Positions 25,910 to 40,705 of a stretch of DNA of 64,000 bases are shown one piece after another. This stretch comes from Ophthalmolycus amberensis (lineage: Eukaryota; Chordata; Actinopteri; Perciformes; Zoarcidae). Under the pieces are notes generated by a model. The model did no database searches and was not told where the DNA came from. It saw nothing but the letters and a program-made list of their open reading frames with translations. Both the position numbers and the translations under genes were made by a program. Numbering within the stretch: position 1 is the first letter of the stretch; each line of letters begins with the position of its first letter. Where the stretch lies: contig JAFEUB010000966.1 in the NCBI GenBank assembly GCA_024529925.1, forward strand, positions 295,001 to 359,000, given 5' to 3'.

Positions 25910-28900
25910 ACACCATCTGTCCACGTTTGCCTCGTGCCCTTGCATAACCCTTTTTTTTTTTTATCCGCAAAGACCTTTTAATCAAAGAGATTTATTTCTT
26001 CCTCATGCTATTCTTTTCCTACCGTGGATGACATCACCTTACATTATTTATCCTGTCTCATTTCTGCCCCGTCCTACGTCCAAACCTACTCCAATCCCCT
26101 TTGATAAGAGCCTACCGCAATTTGGCCAATTAGTTTCTGTAAATTTCAAAACGTGCAGTCCATCCAGTCGGCCCCGGGGTCTCCAGAAATGGCCGTTGAA
26201 GACTCTGTGGTGATTAGACGGGGAAAGGAAGCCCAGGGTTTTGCAAATGGGGAATGTTGAAGGACATCTCCCCATACCAAGCGGATTGGTATTTCTCAGA
26301 AGATAAAAGATAAAAGAGAAGCAGATTGACTCCAACCGAGCCAGTGGTTTGAATCAACCGTAGCGCTGTTCATTTTTAGATTCTGAGCGGAATGCCCCAT
26401 AGGCTTTGTTATGCCCCTACAAGTTGAGCGCTTTGCAAAAGAAACCAGAAGTTTGAGAGTTTTGAAAAATATTTGGATTCTGGGCAAATTTCCCGCAGGA
26501 AGCCTCAGTCCTGGTCGTTGGGTCTTTTGGTGTCAGATTAATGGCCGTCACAGCGGTGGCTCACTAAACACCGAGTTTTTATAATGTTTTCAAAAGTGAA
26601 AGTAGGAGGCCTCACTCCATTTGTCAGCGAGGGGAGTGAGTTTCACTTGGATGAGTGCAAACAGTAAAGAAAGGGCTAATTCAGAAAGGAGCAGGTGGTT
26701 AGTCCGAGTGCAGGGAGCCGACTCGGCTTTTTCCTTCGCTCTATCTGATACTTGCCCTTCTCTGCGCTCCATAGTCTTTCATCCCTGTTCTTCTAGTTTT
26801 CTGCTTCTTCTTTTTTTTTTAATGGGCAGGAGGAAGTAGGCAACATACACATGTGATGCCTCTTGATTCTGCCCTGAAGCAGTACATAGAGAGGGCAGCA
26901 TGCAACTTTTACAGACATTTGATAACTTTCCTGGCTATTCATCATCTCTCCCCAAAGATTAAACGAATAAAATACTCTCATGCTGATTCATGGCAAGGCC
27001 CAGCACTTCTTGTGGCTCTTTCATCCACTCAGTCTACCACTTTGACATAAACAAAACAACGTTTCTCTGACGGCTTTCCTGCATATTTATCTGCAATTGT
27101 AGAGTAAATTGTTAAAGTTTTTTATGCTCATTGTACTATTTATTGGAAGAATGTTCCCCTTAGCACCACTTTCTAGCCCATCTATTGGTATTTTGGTGCC
27201 CTGGGGCAAGTCATCACCTAACTTTCAACTTGTCTGGAAAAGGTAGCTTTGCATTTATAATTCCTGAAATGCCATTTGAATGGCAGTGTAATAATGTACA
27301 GCAGAATTATGATTGTAATCATTTTGATTCAATTCGATAAGGGTGAGCAGACTATTTAGCTTTCTTCTTTTTTTTTAATCCACAACTCTCTCTGGAGAGT
27401 CATGTAAACAGGATTATTGTGGGAAATTGTTTGTTTATGCAATCATACGCAGTAAACGGCTTCAACAAACTGCTTCAGTTTTGGCAGCAGCGGCGCTGTT
27501 GTTGCATATAAATGTATAATAGCATATCTAATTGAATCCCACCTTATTAATGACTTTAGTGAAACAAATGCAAAAGTTTTACAACAGAGCCAGTTATTTT
27601 TTTGCTAAATGAAACTCGGTGTCTCTGCAAACACGAGGCGCATTAGCTGCCTTTGGTGCTATTTATTGGCGTCTTGCCACAACTTACACCCTCACTGCAC
27701 ATGTTCTCGGGATGGTCGCCAAGAGACCAATTTTCAACATGGCATTGGTGGATGAATTTGATTGGGTTAATGTTAGCCATTGGATTTGGAACCAGCTGAT
27801 CAAAAGCTGTCAATGTTTCTCCTGTGGATCGGAATCTACTTTATGCCGTTGACTTTTCAAATCCTCCTTCCAATTTGGGTTCAGTAGACCCATGTCACTT
27901 GTGCATTTAGATCTATTTTTTTTAATGTTGTGATCTCTAGTGTTTCATGGCATCCAAAATAACTTTGACGCATGTTTTCCGAACCATGTTTTACCATGTT
28001 TCCCGCCACAACACTGGATTGCCAGTATTTGTCATGGATATTTAAAATGTTTGATTGGTGTGTGTTTTTTTGTGAAGGGTGATGTTTGTCATCTAGCTTG
28101 GTTGGCTTTGAAAATGACTCATCTTTGAGAGTGAAGGCTGCGATGAGGTACTCTAATCCCTCTGAAACGATGGATTGCTCAAAGCGCTTGGCTGGGAAAG
28201 CCACCAGTCATCGCTCAGCCCAGCATTACGAGGCACTTTTTAACTCTCTTAATCCTGCCATCTACCCCTCTCTCTGTCTCTCTCCCTGTCCTCTCAATTC
28301 CCGTTCTACTATCAATCCCTTTTGCCCTCCTTAGCACTCCTCTTCCAATGTCTTGTTTCTTTTATCATACTATAATATCTCTCTTTTTCTTCGTGGCTTT
28401 GTCACATGACTTTTTGTTTTTTCTTTCTGATGCTGGGCATGAATGAGTAGCCACAATCCAAAGTCTCTGGGTGCTTTACTTGCCAGGGCAGTGAAAGTGG
28501 GATCTACATTCACGCCGCATGCCGAAATCAAGGGAGCTAGACAAGGAGCGGTTTCACCTTGTTTCCTTCGTGACTCTCTGATGGCTGCACGGTTAGCACC
28601 TCACAAAGGACCCGTTTTATTATCATGGTCTCATTCGCCCACAGTCGACGCTCTCATCTGCTTCTTTCATTCCCTTTTGGCAAGAAAATAGATCTAGATT
28701 TTTGTAATCAGAAAGGGGACCTTTATAATTTTGCAATCCCACTTCCTCTTTATCCAATTCGATTTCAACCCTAATCAATTCAAATTGGATAACTACCTCT
28801 CCGTTTGATCTTCAGGTGCTGGGTCCACCTGCACGGAAAGCTAAAACCTAATGTATCAATCTTCAAGATGAAAAACTGATGACACTCGTGTAATCAATGT

Positions 28901-31900
28901 TTCATAGAACATTTGCATAATTCACTTTGATCTAGCCCAAGCGGCTGAATATTCATAGTTTGTCACTTGAACTCCATATGGACATTTTCACTAGTAGGCT
29001 CGTATCTTTTAGGGTTTCTGTTAGTTGTGCATGACTTCCACTGTGTTTAGAATTCATGACGGTAGATCAATTTAATTTGGCATCCCTGGTCCCGAAAGAG
29101 AGCGACATGGTTTAAATTGTCATCACTATCAAGCTAATCTGCCATTTATTACCAATGACGTCCTGATTTGTTACATCCTAAATGGAATCATTTGCCACTG
29201 TTGAAGAAGCACTGGAGCTTCTAATGTCTGTGTTCACCATCATAAATAGACCTATTCGCCTGTTGGCTCTTCCATATTGTGCTAATAGTGTGTTCTTACA
29301 TGCCTGGCATCACATCTGTGACCTAACTAATAAATACATATTTCCGTGATGTGCCTTTGCAAGGCCCGACTGTCACTGCCTCATTTAGTTTGTATTGTTT
29401 ATTTAATTAACAAGGTTCATACTTGAGTCTTGATTGTTTTTGCCTTTCAATCTCAAGTCAAGTAAAGTCTTCAGGGAGCTTCTCGTCCCACAAGTTTATG
29501 ACTATATCACCATGCTAAAATAGCTTTTTTTTAATAATAGCCCAGGTAGATAATACTGCAGTAAACTCTTCTGATGTCTTTCATCACCCTGATTGATTGT
29601 GCCACCTCATCCTCGGTGACGCACACGTTCCTGTTGTGGAGTTTTTATCGGGTCTAGAATGGCGTCTCCTTCTGGCCCCATGCTGGTTTGTGAAAGCTCA
29701 TTTTGCCCGGGCTGTTTTCTGACCTGGAGCATGTCAATATCGCACAGTGGGAGAGCTCTCACTTACCCAGCGCTACATTCTTATTCATGAGCCTTAATTC
29801 CATCAATAGCCTTTTCAGCCACTGCACTGTGGTTGTTCCTTCCTATGGTGTGATTTTAAAGGAAGGTGCTATAGCTGCGACACCATAAAGGAGTGTAGCT
29901 TGTAGCCCTGCCCACTCGCCATTTGCTTAGAGCCATGTTCAAAAGTGCTGTGTTTAAAGCAGGAGAGGGGCTTTTGTGGGTGCTGTCATGGACCAAAATC
30001 CATGTGCTCATTGAGGTGGGGGCTGCAGAGGGTGGGAGCCGAATGTCTAGTGGAGGTTTTGAGGCTCTTGATGTGATGCCCTGCTCTGGATTTTAGAAGA
30101 ATTGGGCTTGGCAAAAGACCAAAAGTGCATCAATTCTGATATCCAAACTTGGCTAGTTTCTTTATTGAACACTGCAAAAAATGTAGGTTCAACAATATCA
30201 CCAACTGCAACTACACAGAAGGGTTGATTGCTACCGACTTAAATGGATTTTCAGTAGAGGGAATGTTTGTGAACTCTACCAGGTAATTCCCATTGATATT
30301 AAGATTCAAGGGAGACCTTGAGTACTTTTTATTTAATTGAATTCTTAAAATAATTCTTATAATTACCATTTGTTGCTACTCCTCACACATCAGGGAAAGT
30401 GCTTGAATTGCATTTCACACACATGTGGGTACGGATATTTACTCCACCCCTAACATCGCATGTGTTTGAGCCCCCACAATGGTAATAAATTCATTTTGTT
30501 TTCTCGCAAGCTCCTAAGGAGTTAAAAATGGCGTGAATGTGTCTGTATTCTAGATAGAGGGAGTAATTTAGCAAGTAGCAGCCGTGCTTCATCTGTTTCT
30601 TTGGCTCAAGCCACTCGACAATAAAACAACAAAAAATTGGAAAGTGTTGCTGAAAATCTGCGTCTGTGTCATAGAGCAGCAAAGAGGTAGAAAGATACAG
30701 CGAGAATGTTTGGAAGGGAGGGAGTGAAACCGTGTTCATAGCCGGAGAATGACATCGAGGGATGCAGCAGAGATAAAAGATGGTTCATCCGAGACACCAC
30801 TGCACCCTTGTTCTCCTTTGGAGTCGTCACCCAATCAGGTTTCCCGTGTCACCTTGAAAAGTTGATGGAATTTACTTCACGCCCGCTGCTCCCTGGATAT
30901 TGTTGTTTACAATGCGCTACACTTGCAGCTTGGACATCAGTTGCTGTTTGATTAGTTACAAGATGAGAATTTGAATAGGCCTTTCCAAGCCATCTTGATT
31001 TGACGTCACATTTTGCAAACCCATCCAATGGGCTAATGTTTGGGTTATGGTCTATTTTTGTGATACATATACACATTGTTGTTAATGCCAGGCGGAAACT
31101 GATTGTCTCTGAACCATTTCAAGAAGGTACCCCATGATGCAAGTACAAATAACGCCATTGCACGTCTGCGAGTCCGCTAACGAAAGGATCATTTCCTTTT
31201 TCAACAGGCGCCTACGTCCGTTAGAGAAAAGGTATAAGAGCCAGATGCAGCTTTATTACTGGGCTCTCGTTCTGTGGAGACCAAGATCTGAGCCCATTTG
31301 CAAATGCTATAATAAACTCTTGAAAGACAACTTGGTTCTCAACCTTAATTTCAGATTTCCACCACAGAATATTGTGTGAAAAAGCATGACAGCAGTATAT
31401 TTAATAAAAGATAAGATGAAAGTGCTGATTCCAGTTGGGAAATTAGGTTGCAGCTGCATACAATAATATAACTCCGCTAAGTAACAAGGTACCATATTAC
31501 AAGTGATAAAAAAGGCAGAAAACAATGCGGTTATATTTAAATAGTAATGTTATATTTGAATTAGTTAGTAATAGCGCTTCTCCTTTCTTATAAAGCAAGC
31601 ACGTTTGGCCTTTAAAAGTATTGTTTATGAATACAAAAAATACAACATTTTAACTGCACTAAAACTGTTAGTGCTGCCAATGCAGAGAAAGATTAAAGGA
31701 ACACTTTAGAAATCTGAATTCTAATTTTCTCCTGTGGTCAAAGCGTCAGTCACTGTTAGGAATACTGTAGAAGAGTTTAGCAGCTATTAATGGTATCTAG
31801 TGAATCAAATGTAATGAGAACTCGTTACAAATATTAATTGTTCTACTGAATTGATAAATCCATCATCTGTTTCCTACTGAAGTCAGCTCTACCTAGAAGT

Positions 31901-33474
31901 CAGCTCCTTTATACTTCCATGTGAATGCAGTATTTGTGTCTCTGTTGGTACCACGTAGAAATGGTGGTGCCTCTTTATCCACAAGCCTGGACAAAAAGCG
32001 GACCCTGGGAGCTTTGGTATGCGGCATTAGAAACCACAGCAACAGAACTCGGTTTGAACTTGAGAAGTCTTTGTGACAAACCGTGAGGATTAAGCCCAAA
32101 GTTAGCTCGTCTACCCACTAATCCTGCTTTACGAGACAGGACTCAGGTCATCATAGATACCAGAAATGCTGGAATTAGGTGTGGATAACACATTTTATGT
32201 TCTGTACAACAGCACAACAATGTGTGCTCCAAAAAACTGTCATTTCAAAGAGTTACGCAATAAATATTCTGCTACAAAACAGACGTTGACAGCAAATGCA
32301 TGCCGGAGTTGGGGAAACAAGCCGAGCAGAAACAGACAGGATGACACTCTCTAGACTTTGTTTTCCCACCTGATTGCGACCCTCTTCCTCAGGCTGTATT
32401 TCACAAGACCTGCTATGTGAGAGAAGTAGAAAAACAAAACAGCTTGACTTCACTTGACAAATTCGATGGGACAGTGGTGCTGCGTGGGGTGAAATACAAG
32501 GAACGCCTTGTCACCTCTGAGTACAGGAAAAGGCCAGAACTATATCAGTGTTTGCACTTCTAATTCCCTCCTTGTTCACCTTGCTTGCTCACTCCTGGTC
32601 TGCCAAAACGCAAGCTGTGCATAAATCTGAAGCCCAGCGTTCATGAAGTAGGGCTCCTTAATTAACGCAACGGAGGAAGATGTTAATAAAACAGAGAGTT
32701 GACTCTGGTGCTTAAACAATTATTCGATTATTTTATTATTTTTCAAGCAAACTCTGTGTAGAAATCCGAGAAGAAACCCCTTAAAACCCCAACTTGGCTG
32801 AGAATCATCACATTTTAAAGTTTTCTTCAGTGCCGAAATTATCAAGTGATAGTTGTCTCTTCATCTATGGGAACTTTGCAAAGAGCAAGTGCTATCGGCT
32901 GATTCAGCATACTTTTAATGGTGCCAATTTGTCAAAATGTAAACAATATAATTTGCAGTTCATAATTTGAAAAGCTCAGTTATAGAATTATTAAACGGTT
33001 GATTAATCAAACAGAATGATAGAGCAATTGACAATGAAAATACTCATTAGTCGCAGCTCTCATTAACTGTGACATCCACAGATAATGTTTTAATCATTCT
33101 CTACAGGTTTGTGAATAATGTTTTCTGTTAAAAAGTCTATCTTAATAAGGATCTTGCAATGTTTAAATATGTTACTGTACTCGAGGTGTATTTTTGCCAC
33201 TGCTGCCGTCCTACCATCAACATACCGTAATTGATACGTCTTGTACTAAATTAGGGCCTTTGTTCCTTCATGGGCCAGTACATTACTTTCCTCTCAGGCT
33301 GACGTTGTGACTGACAGTACCTTGGGCATATTGACACAGGAGACAGGAGAGTTCAGTCAAGCCCAAGCTTTTAATCCTCAGCCATGCTTCCTCCAGGACG
33401 ATCCCCTAAGACCCGCGGCGATTTCCTGCATGCCAATGCACGCCTTGGACCCTTGCCGAGCTATCGACGCCTGA

Positions 33475-33493
33475 CCCCCCCCCCCCCCCCCCC
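33475..33493. repeat. Poly-C tract (19)
   Basis: Uninterrupted C run in intron 2. A G-rich purine stretch (GGTCGGGGAGGTGGTGGTGG, about 33563) follows some 70 bp downstream, which could pair with it. Confidence 0.9.
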
Positions 33494-34113
33494 TCCTGTA
33501 TCGAACGCCGAGGTTACTCATAACCCCTGCTCGTCTTTCATTATTGAGATGTGAATGAGGAAGGTCGGGGAGGTGGTGGTGGTCGGGGGAGGGGGGCTCT
33601 TATTGATCGGTCAACACAGGAATATTTAATTGTTGCTTGGCTGGCTGCCAAGACACTCTTCTTCGTGACAACAAAGGTGGCCATTTTGAATGTATGAAAA
33701 GGGTGCGAGTGAGCGTGTAAAGCTACAGTTTGAAATGGCTGGTTAGAAACCTGCAAGGTAATGCTCGGTCTCCTCCGTTCTGTTTGTTTAACTTGAAGGA
33801 TTGTGAAACCGCAGCTGTAAGGAGAGGTTTATTTCTGGCTCAACCTTCGTGGCTTGTATAGACAGAGCAGTTTGTTATGAGACGCACCTATTCGGCCCTT
33901 TGTCATGTGAGGTAATTAGAAGCTAAACACACTCCTAGAAGCTAAGCACCATGGGGGACCGTTGGTGAAGCAATGCGGTTTTAGGCTTTGGAAAAAAAAG
34001 GGGCTTTGAAGACTGAAAGTGCTGGAAGCACAATCCCGGCCCAAGTCGGACATTGAAAGTTACCATGGTGACAGCGACTAGAAATGAAAAATCTGTGCTT
34101 AAAGGCAGGCCTT

Positions 34114-34114
<1 letters not shown>

Positions 34115-34147
<33 letters not shown>
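34115..34147. repeat. (TG)n microsatellite
   Basis: About sixteen perfect GT units in intron 2. Confidence 0.95.
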
Positions 34148-34149
<2 letters not shown>

Positions 34150-34404
34150 CGCTTGGGAAAGTGAGAGGGGTAAAAAGAGATGGCGGAGGGGATCAGTGAT
34201 ACAGTATGCGTATTGATTTGTGTGTAGATTATAAATACAGAGAATGGAGTGCTATTTTATGTTGCTCTGAGTAGTTTTGTAGTCTTTGTGCAGACGAACC
34301 TCAAGACTTTCCTCCCATTTTCTCAAAATAGAGATTGAATAATGGTCCAAGGAAAGGATTAGAATCTTTTTGTTGCCGCTGCACAGTGCATGCAGCCACA
34401 TAAG

Positions 34405-34416
34405 CCCCCCCCCCCC
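34405..34416. repeat. Poly-C tract (12)
   Basis: Uninterrupted C run in intron 2. Confidence 0.9.
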
Positions 34417-34957
34417 AAAGAACTTCTTTGACTCGAACCAGCAGCAGATGCCGCTCTTTGTGCGTAACAAACAGGACTCGACGCCTTAAAAAGTCAAAGC
34501 AGTGGCATTTCTGCCTTTCTTCTTCTGTTCCCCGTCCATCAGTCTGAAGGCCAGCACAGCAGTGGCGCCGCTGGGGAGCTGGCCCGAAGAATCTGACGTT
34601 CGCAGAGATGCTCTTGAGATGGGCTCAGCATCTCAGCAGGAGCGGTTCAAAAGGCTAACCGTGGTCAGCAATTCAATGGGGCCTGTCACTGGATGGACTC
34701 CTTTTATGCTGTAGAAAGAGTGCATCGGGTGTGTGACTGCACGTGCATGTTCGAGTGCGCACGAGCCTCCCTGCAGAGATGCAGGTGCTCGTACACGCGG
34801 CTTCAATTTAGCCACTGATGCACAACGGTACACGCGGCAGAAAGCTTGCTTCACACCTTGCACATCAAATTATTGTTTTTCTTCAATATGTGACACATTC
34901 ATATTCATATGACTGTGGTTATAGAAAATAATATGACCCAATACTCCCTTTTACACG

Positions 34958-34976
34958 CCCCCCCCCCCCCCCCCCC
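34958..34976. repeat. Poly-C tract (19)
   Basis: Uninterrupted C run. The third long C run within 1.5 kb (33475, 34405, 34958). Confidence 0.9.
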
Positions 34977-36949
34977 TGAAATGAGGCTCAGCCTAAAATG
35001 GGCCTGGAGGCTGAAAGTCCCAAGGGCCTTTGCTGGGAGATAAATCAAGCGTCACCAGGAAGGATAGGGAGCAGCATCATTTGTTGGCAAGAATAGAAAA
35101 ATTCATCCTGGAAATCGTAAATCATTAGACGGGTAGGCCCCAGTGAATAAGCCTCACCCACCAAACAAATCGATTCGTGAAGTTATTGCACATTTCAATC
35201 CTCCCGTCTGCCTCCGTACAGGCACCTGGAGAGGGACAGCTGTGGGCGTTAGGATTTACATACACCTACCCGGAGATTAGACGCTTCCTATTTTTGACAG
35301 ATATTTAAATCAGACGCTGAGCTTTATTCATTTGTTTACTTTTAATGGAAGAAATGTATTGAAACGGATATCAGTGTCGGCAGGTCAGCCTGTAAATGTT
35401 GTAGGAGTGAAAGTGCCGATCCAATCAATGCCTATTCTTCTCACAGCAACAGCTTTCAAAAGCACGTCCTAATTAACTATTGTCCTGAAGAAAGCCTTTT
35501 CTTTTTTTACCAATTTTGACTTGGTTATAATCCGTATAATAATAATAATATATCCACTGCTTCTGATGAATTTATTATTCATGCCAGCTACATTCAGTCC
35601 TATATTAGTTTCCAGGTTCAGAACTGTACTGAAGTTGTTTCATAAAAATAAAATGTAAACGCCTGATGGACAATTGACATGTTACTTACTGATCATATCT
35701 GAGGGAAATGATATTGTATCGTATGAACTGTTACAAATTGTAGGTTGAGCTGTCAGTCTTCCATGGCAGAAATCCCTGTTGCCTTGTTTTAAATGAGAGC
35801 AGTCTGGGGAGATATTGACAGGAAGTGTCTGTGCTGGCTTTTTAATTATCCACCGCCATAACTGCTGCATGATAGAAATCCTATACCTCTGCATGTGTGG
35901 TGACATCATTTACATACACCTCTGCTATCATTTCAATAAACAGTGACGGATTCAGTTGATTCACAGAAAAAAAAGAATGCATTATTTATTGGAATTTTCA
36001 CCCTGGCTACGAGACTCCGATTCAATGTTTGTGTGTTTCTGTGACAGAGAGAAATATCTCGACTAATATTTGCAGAACTTGGAATCACAATTATGTTTAA
36101 AATAAAACATTTTTTTTTTTTTTGTTGCTCTCTTTTGAGCTGCACTATTTCCAAGATGCGTATCTCCCGACATCCGAGGGAAACGGAGGCTGAGGCTTAT
36201 TCCGCAGAGTTTATCTTTGCCCTTTAGAGCTAGAACGCAGAGACTCGTTGGCTGTGCTCCGTCAGACCACTCGCCGCCTTGAAAGCAGAGATAAGCTTTA
36301 CATGTGGATGCGTCTTATGAAAAAGGGTTGGAGCATTGATGTCGAAGAGAATTCATCGCACGCACACTCGATTGTGTTCAAAAGAACGATTGTATATCGG
36401 CCAGTGTGTGAAAGAATATAATTAAACTGCAAAAATATGAACTCTAAAACTCATCGAAATGAATTATCATACAAGGCCAAACGTGTGTTGTATGATTTAA
36501 ACAATGCACCTCGCAGTGTAAACTGTTACTGCACGTTTCACTGGATTTACTTCCATCAGTAATCCTAACGTTACATTTGGAAACGTCTAACTCCCCCCAC
36601 CACTCTCCAGCACGGGCCAGATTCTTACTGTAATGGAATTTCGGTGTGCACAGCCAGATAGATGTCGACAGCATGTGCGGAATCACGGATTGACCTTTCG
36701 GGCGGGGAGAGAAATTGCATCACCTAATACCTGTTGTGGCAGCAAAAGAGATGGATTAATTTCCAAGAGGCTAGCTGAGCAAGTTTGATCCGTCTGCAGC
36801 ACGATTACTCCTCCTTCACAATAACAACAAGGTGTCTTATTCAAAGTTCTTTAGGAATTGTATTGAGTTTGATGTGGCTGAAGCTGTACTTTTAACATTT
36901 ATTCCTGAAAAACACAAATCTGATATTATCTTGCTGACAAGCTGTCAAG

Positions 36950-36950
<1 letters not shown>

Positions 36951-36976
<26 letters not shown>
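36951..36976. repeat. (TA)13 microsatellite
   Basis: Perfect TA dinucleotide repeat of 26 bp. It is self-complementary and prone to cruciform formation. Confidence 0.95.
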
Positions 36977-36982
<6 letters not shown>

Positions 36983-39900
36983 CAAAGTTCCATATTGAAA
37001 GACATGTTTTTGTTTTTTTTGCGCAGTTCACGTTGGTCACAATCAATGCTTAATCCTTATACTCTGCACACAAAGCGCTCGCTTTCTCCTCTGCACATTC
37101 ACATACGCTGCAGAGATAGTTTGAGCTCTCCACTTGCACTAGCAGAGTGTTTGGAGCAAGCTGTTAGAGCTTAAGGTGAAGTAAACATGTACTGAAGAGC
37201 TCAGAGGTTTTTTCATTTGTAGTATTCAAATTTCCGAGACTTATTTACGATTCAGTAGCAGGCTTTGGTGGCACAAAGTAGTGCAAATAGAAACATGAAA
37301 TATCTGAGGACTTCTCTTTCAGAGACGATCAAATGAAACCGGTCATAATCGGTTATTAATCTGTTTAATCCCAAAGCACAGCGAGTTGTGCTGAGTAACT
37401 TTCATTTGCACTTTTGTTTCTTGTGATTTAAGTCTTTTCCAAAACGCCTGTTTTCCAAATGTTTACCACAGCTGATCAGCCCTTGTGGTGTCGGTAAACA
37501 TGTCTCTGCTCTCGTGACAAACACCCTATGGTTTGGACCTCACTGTGAGCAGCATCCAGTCTGCAATACTCATCATGGGAGGGGTGCGTCCCCCTGAGGA
37601 TATATAACCTCTCTCTGGCCTTAACTCAAACCCATGTGTTGCCTGCCAACTACCCAGAAGATTCTGTGCACCCCGAGTCTTGGCTTTTCCTTTCCTTTTG
37701 TCAAAGAGACGTTATCTTGCAACCGAGAGGGGTGAAAATAAACTATTTCGACTTTTTATGAAGACAATCTCAGTGCATTTATACTTTATATGAATTTTGT
37801 GTCATTGTCTCTGGTCGGTTAAATTATTGTTTCATGTTTTTTTCTGATTTTCATTCAAAACAAAAACAGCAAAATAAATGAATTCAACGGGTATTCACAA
37901 TATTTAAAATTTTACAAAATATACACGACGACATATGAAGAAACCTATGTCTGGGTTCTACTGCCGTGCTTCATTCAGGCCCTAGATTTTGCTGGAGGAC
38001 AACTTGAACTTGTCGTGACCGCTGCTGTGGAGATGAATCTTTGCCATGCAGAATGTTTCCATATTGACATTGGTGTTAATGAATACACAGCCACAAGCTC
38101 AGATGTGCTAAAAATAACCTGCATACATTTCTCCTCAAAACTAAGTGGTCATATAAACTACATAAACTGTAAAAAATAAAAAAATAAAAAATATATATAA
38201 TAAAAATCAGGATTATATCCTGGTGTGGGCTTTAGTAAGTGGGAAAAGGTACAAATAGGACAAATCTTTTGACTGTTTATATTTGTCTTATCCATCATCG
38301 TGAGCCATAAACAAGCCCAGTCTCTTCTTTTCAGTTACGAAATATAGTTTTCGTCATCACCTCCGTGAAGGTGCCCACTCCGTCCAAACACGCAGCGAAA
38401 CAGGAAAAGCATGCGTTTGTCAAGCGGAGCTTGGTGCTCCACTTTAGGCTCTTTGGACGACAGCCACGCAAAGGACCTCATAGAGGAATCCATATATCGC
38501 CCACATCCATGACGTCTCGGTATGTGCACTCCGGTTTTGTCTGCGTTCTAGTCGATCGTCTCTCGTCTACTGCCACTGTATTTTTTCGCAGCTTGTTGCA
38601 TTGGGACAAAAATACAGCTTATCTCCAAAATACAATATTAGTGAGAGGCAATGTGATGTCGAAATGTTATGAAACTAATCTGTGTGAATGGCTAAGAGGG
38701 ATTATGTTTGTCAGGAGGGGGGGAAAAAAAGCTTAAGATGCTCTTTTTTTATTATTTTTTTAGGAAATAGCACTGCATTTATGGAAGCAGTGGAATTAGT
38801 TTGTGAGAGAGTCTGGACCTTTGTTTGTACCGCCCCTAATGAAACTCTTATTCCATACCTGATAAAGGTCATTCATATAGCTCGTGCACATAAACACTCC
38901 ATCTTCTTCACCTGGCACTTCATTCATTTCTGCTTAGTTCCACGTAGTTAATCCTATAAAAGAGGAATATGGCTGATGTTTTGTCACCCATAGTGTTTGC
39001 AAAGACAGCGTGACAGCTTTCTGTTTCTCTAAGGTTCGGTAGCAGGTTGCTAATGCAAACTGTGACTATTCACATTGATCAATCATCCGTCAGGGAGCGT
39101 AGTCGGTGCACGCGTGCGTTTGCCAGCAGATGTTCATCCGTGTTTGCGCGGCGCTTTGTGAACTTAATATACTCAAGGACGGCGAGCGCCTTCAGGGCTG
39201 CACTTAAAGTACTCCACACCCACACTGGCCCATTGTACTTATGTTGTATACATTTCATTCCCCATCTTCCTCTTCTTGCTTTTTAATCTGCGTTCAGCAA
39301 GTCTCTTTGGTGTTTTTTGGAAAACAAATTGCATCTTTCGAATAATAATGTGTTGGGTGGTCGTGCCGTTATAGATCACTTTTAGTGAGTATAATAGAGG
39401 GCAGTGTGCAGAAGGGTAGGTTCTCTGGATATGTCTGTGTCACTTCTCCATTGCCCTCTGGACTTTATTTTACTCGTTTGGTTCACACCAGCAAGGAAAA
39501 TCCTAAGCGTAAGTGAATAAAAACTTCAAAATACAGTGTACTTCTAAGTCGCCCTCAGCCTTTTTGACCCCTCCACAATTAGCCGGTTGCACTCTCCGGG
39601 GTCTTCACTCAGCAATCGGAGTTACCTCGAGGTGACTGCACGTTATTTTGAGCAGCAGTGGGAAATAGTAGTTACTGGACCCAACTCCAGTTCTATGAAT
39701 ACATGTGTAGCCCTCTAACTACTGCGTTGATAATTGATTTACAAAGATTGATCTACATCTATTTGCATAAAGTGAGCATATTTGTCCACTCCCATGTTGA
39801 TAAGAGTATTAAATACTCGACAAATCTCCATTTCAGGAGCATTTTGAACACATAAAAAAAATAAGTGAGTCATTTGCAATTGACTCTGGGCAATCTATTA

Positions 39901-40538
39901 AATAAATCGGTGTAGTTTCACTCAATGCGATCACATAAACCCAACCCTCACAACCAGAAGCACAAACAGCACTTATTAAGCATAAGCATGGTTGTTACAG
40001 TTTGATTTTCCCCAGCTGAGGGTATCTTTGAAGTAACTCCAAATAATTGGAAGATATAAAGAATAAATTACTCTATAGCAGCTCCACAGCAGAAAGCGTG
40101 ATACATATGCTCCTTAGCCAGCTCCTGAGAACAATAGGCTTCCACAGGGACTGATAATTCCTCCGTCTGAAAAGAGCTAAACAACACTCAACAGTTGACT
40201 TTAAATACTTCCTGGTTAAATACACAGTGCTTAAGGCCATTGCTCCCCTTCTCCTTGTAACATATCCTTGAGGTTTTCATGGGAGTTTTAAAGGTTCTTC
40301 TTTTGTTTTGTGTGTGTGTAGCGCCAGGAGACAGACTGAATGAGAAAAGATGGATGCTTTGGTGTGCAGCAAGGAAAGATAATGAATGAAGTCGACCGTG
40401 GGTGGCGAAGACCATCACTAAAGCGTAATGGGTCCCAGCAGAGGGATGGGGATATTGACCCGTCCGTCACTTTGTTCCCCGCTCCCCTCCCTCCCTTTTC
40501 TTACAAATACAAACTCTCACAAGTGTGTACACAGCCTG

Positions 40539-40705
40539 ACACACACACACACACTGCAGTGTACATATTGAGCAATACCAACACACACTTTGTCTTTGCA
40601 CACACACACACACTCAAAGTCTCTAAAGCACCGTGTGCATAGTTTTCTCTTCATAACACGGGAACTAATACCAGTGTGTGTGTGCGTGTGGTGTGTGTGT
40701 GTGTT
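40539..40705. repeat. CA and TG tracts arranged as an inverted cluster
   Basis: CA-rich tracts at 40539-40554 and 40599-40613 are followed by TG-rich tracts at 40674-40705 on the same strand. The CA and TG arms are complementary, so transcript or single-stranded DNA here could fold back on itself. Confidence 0.85.
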
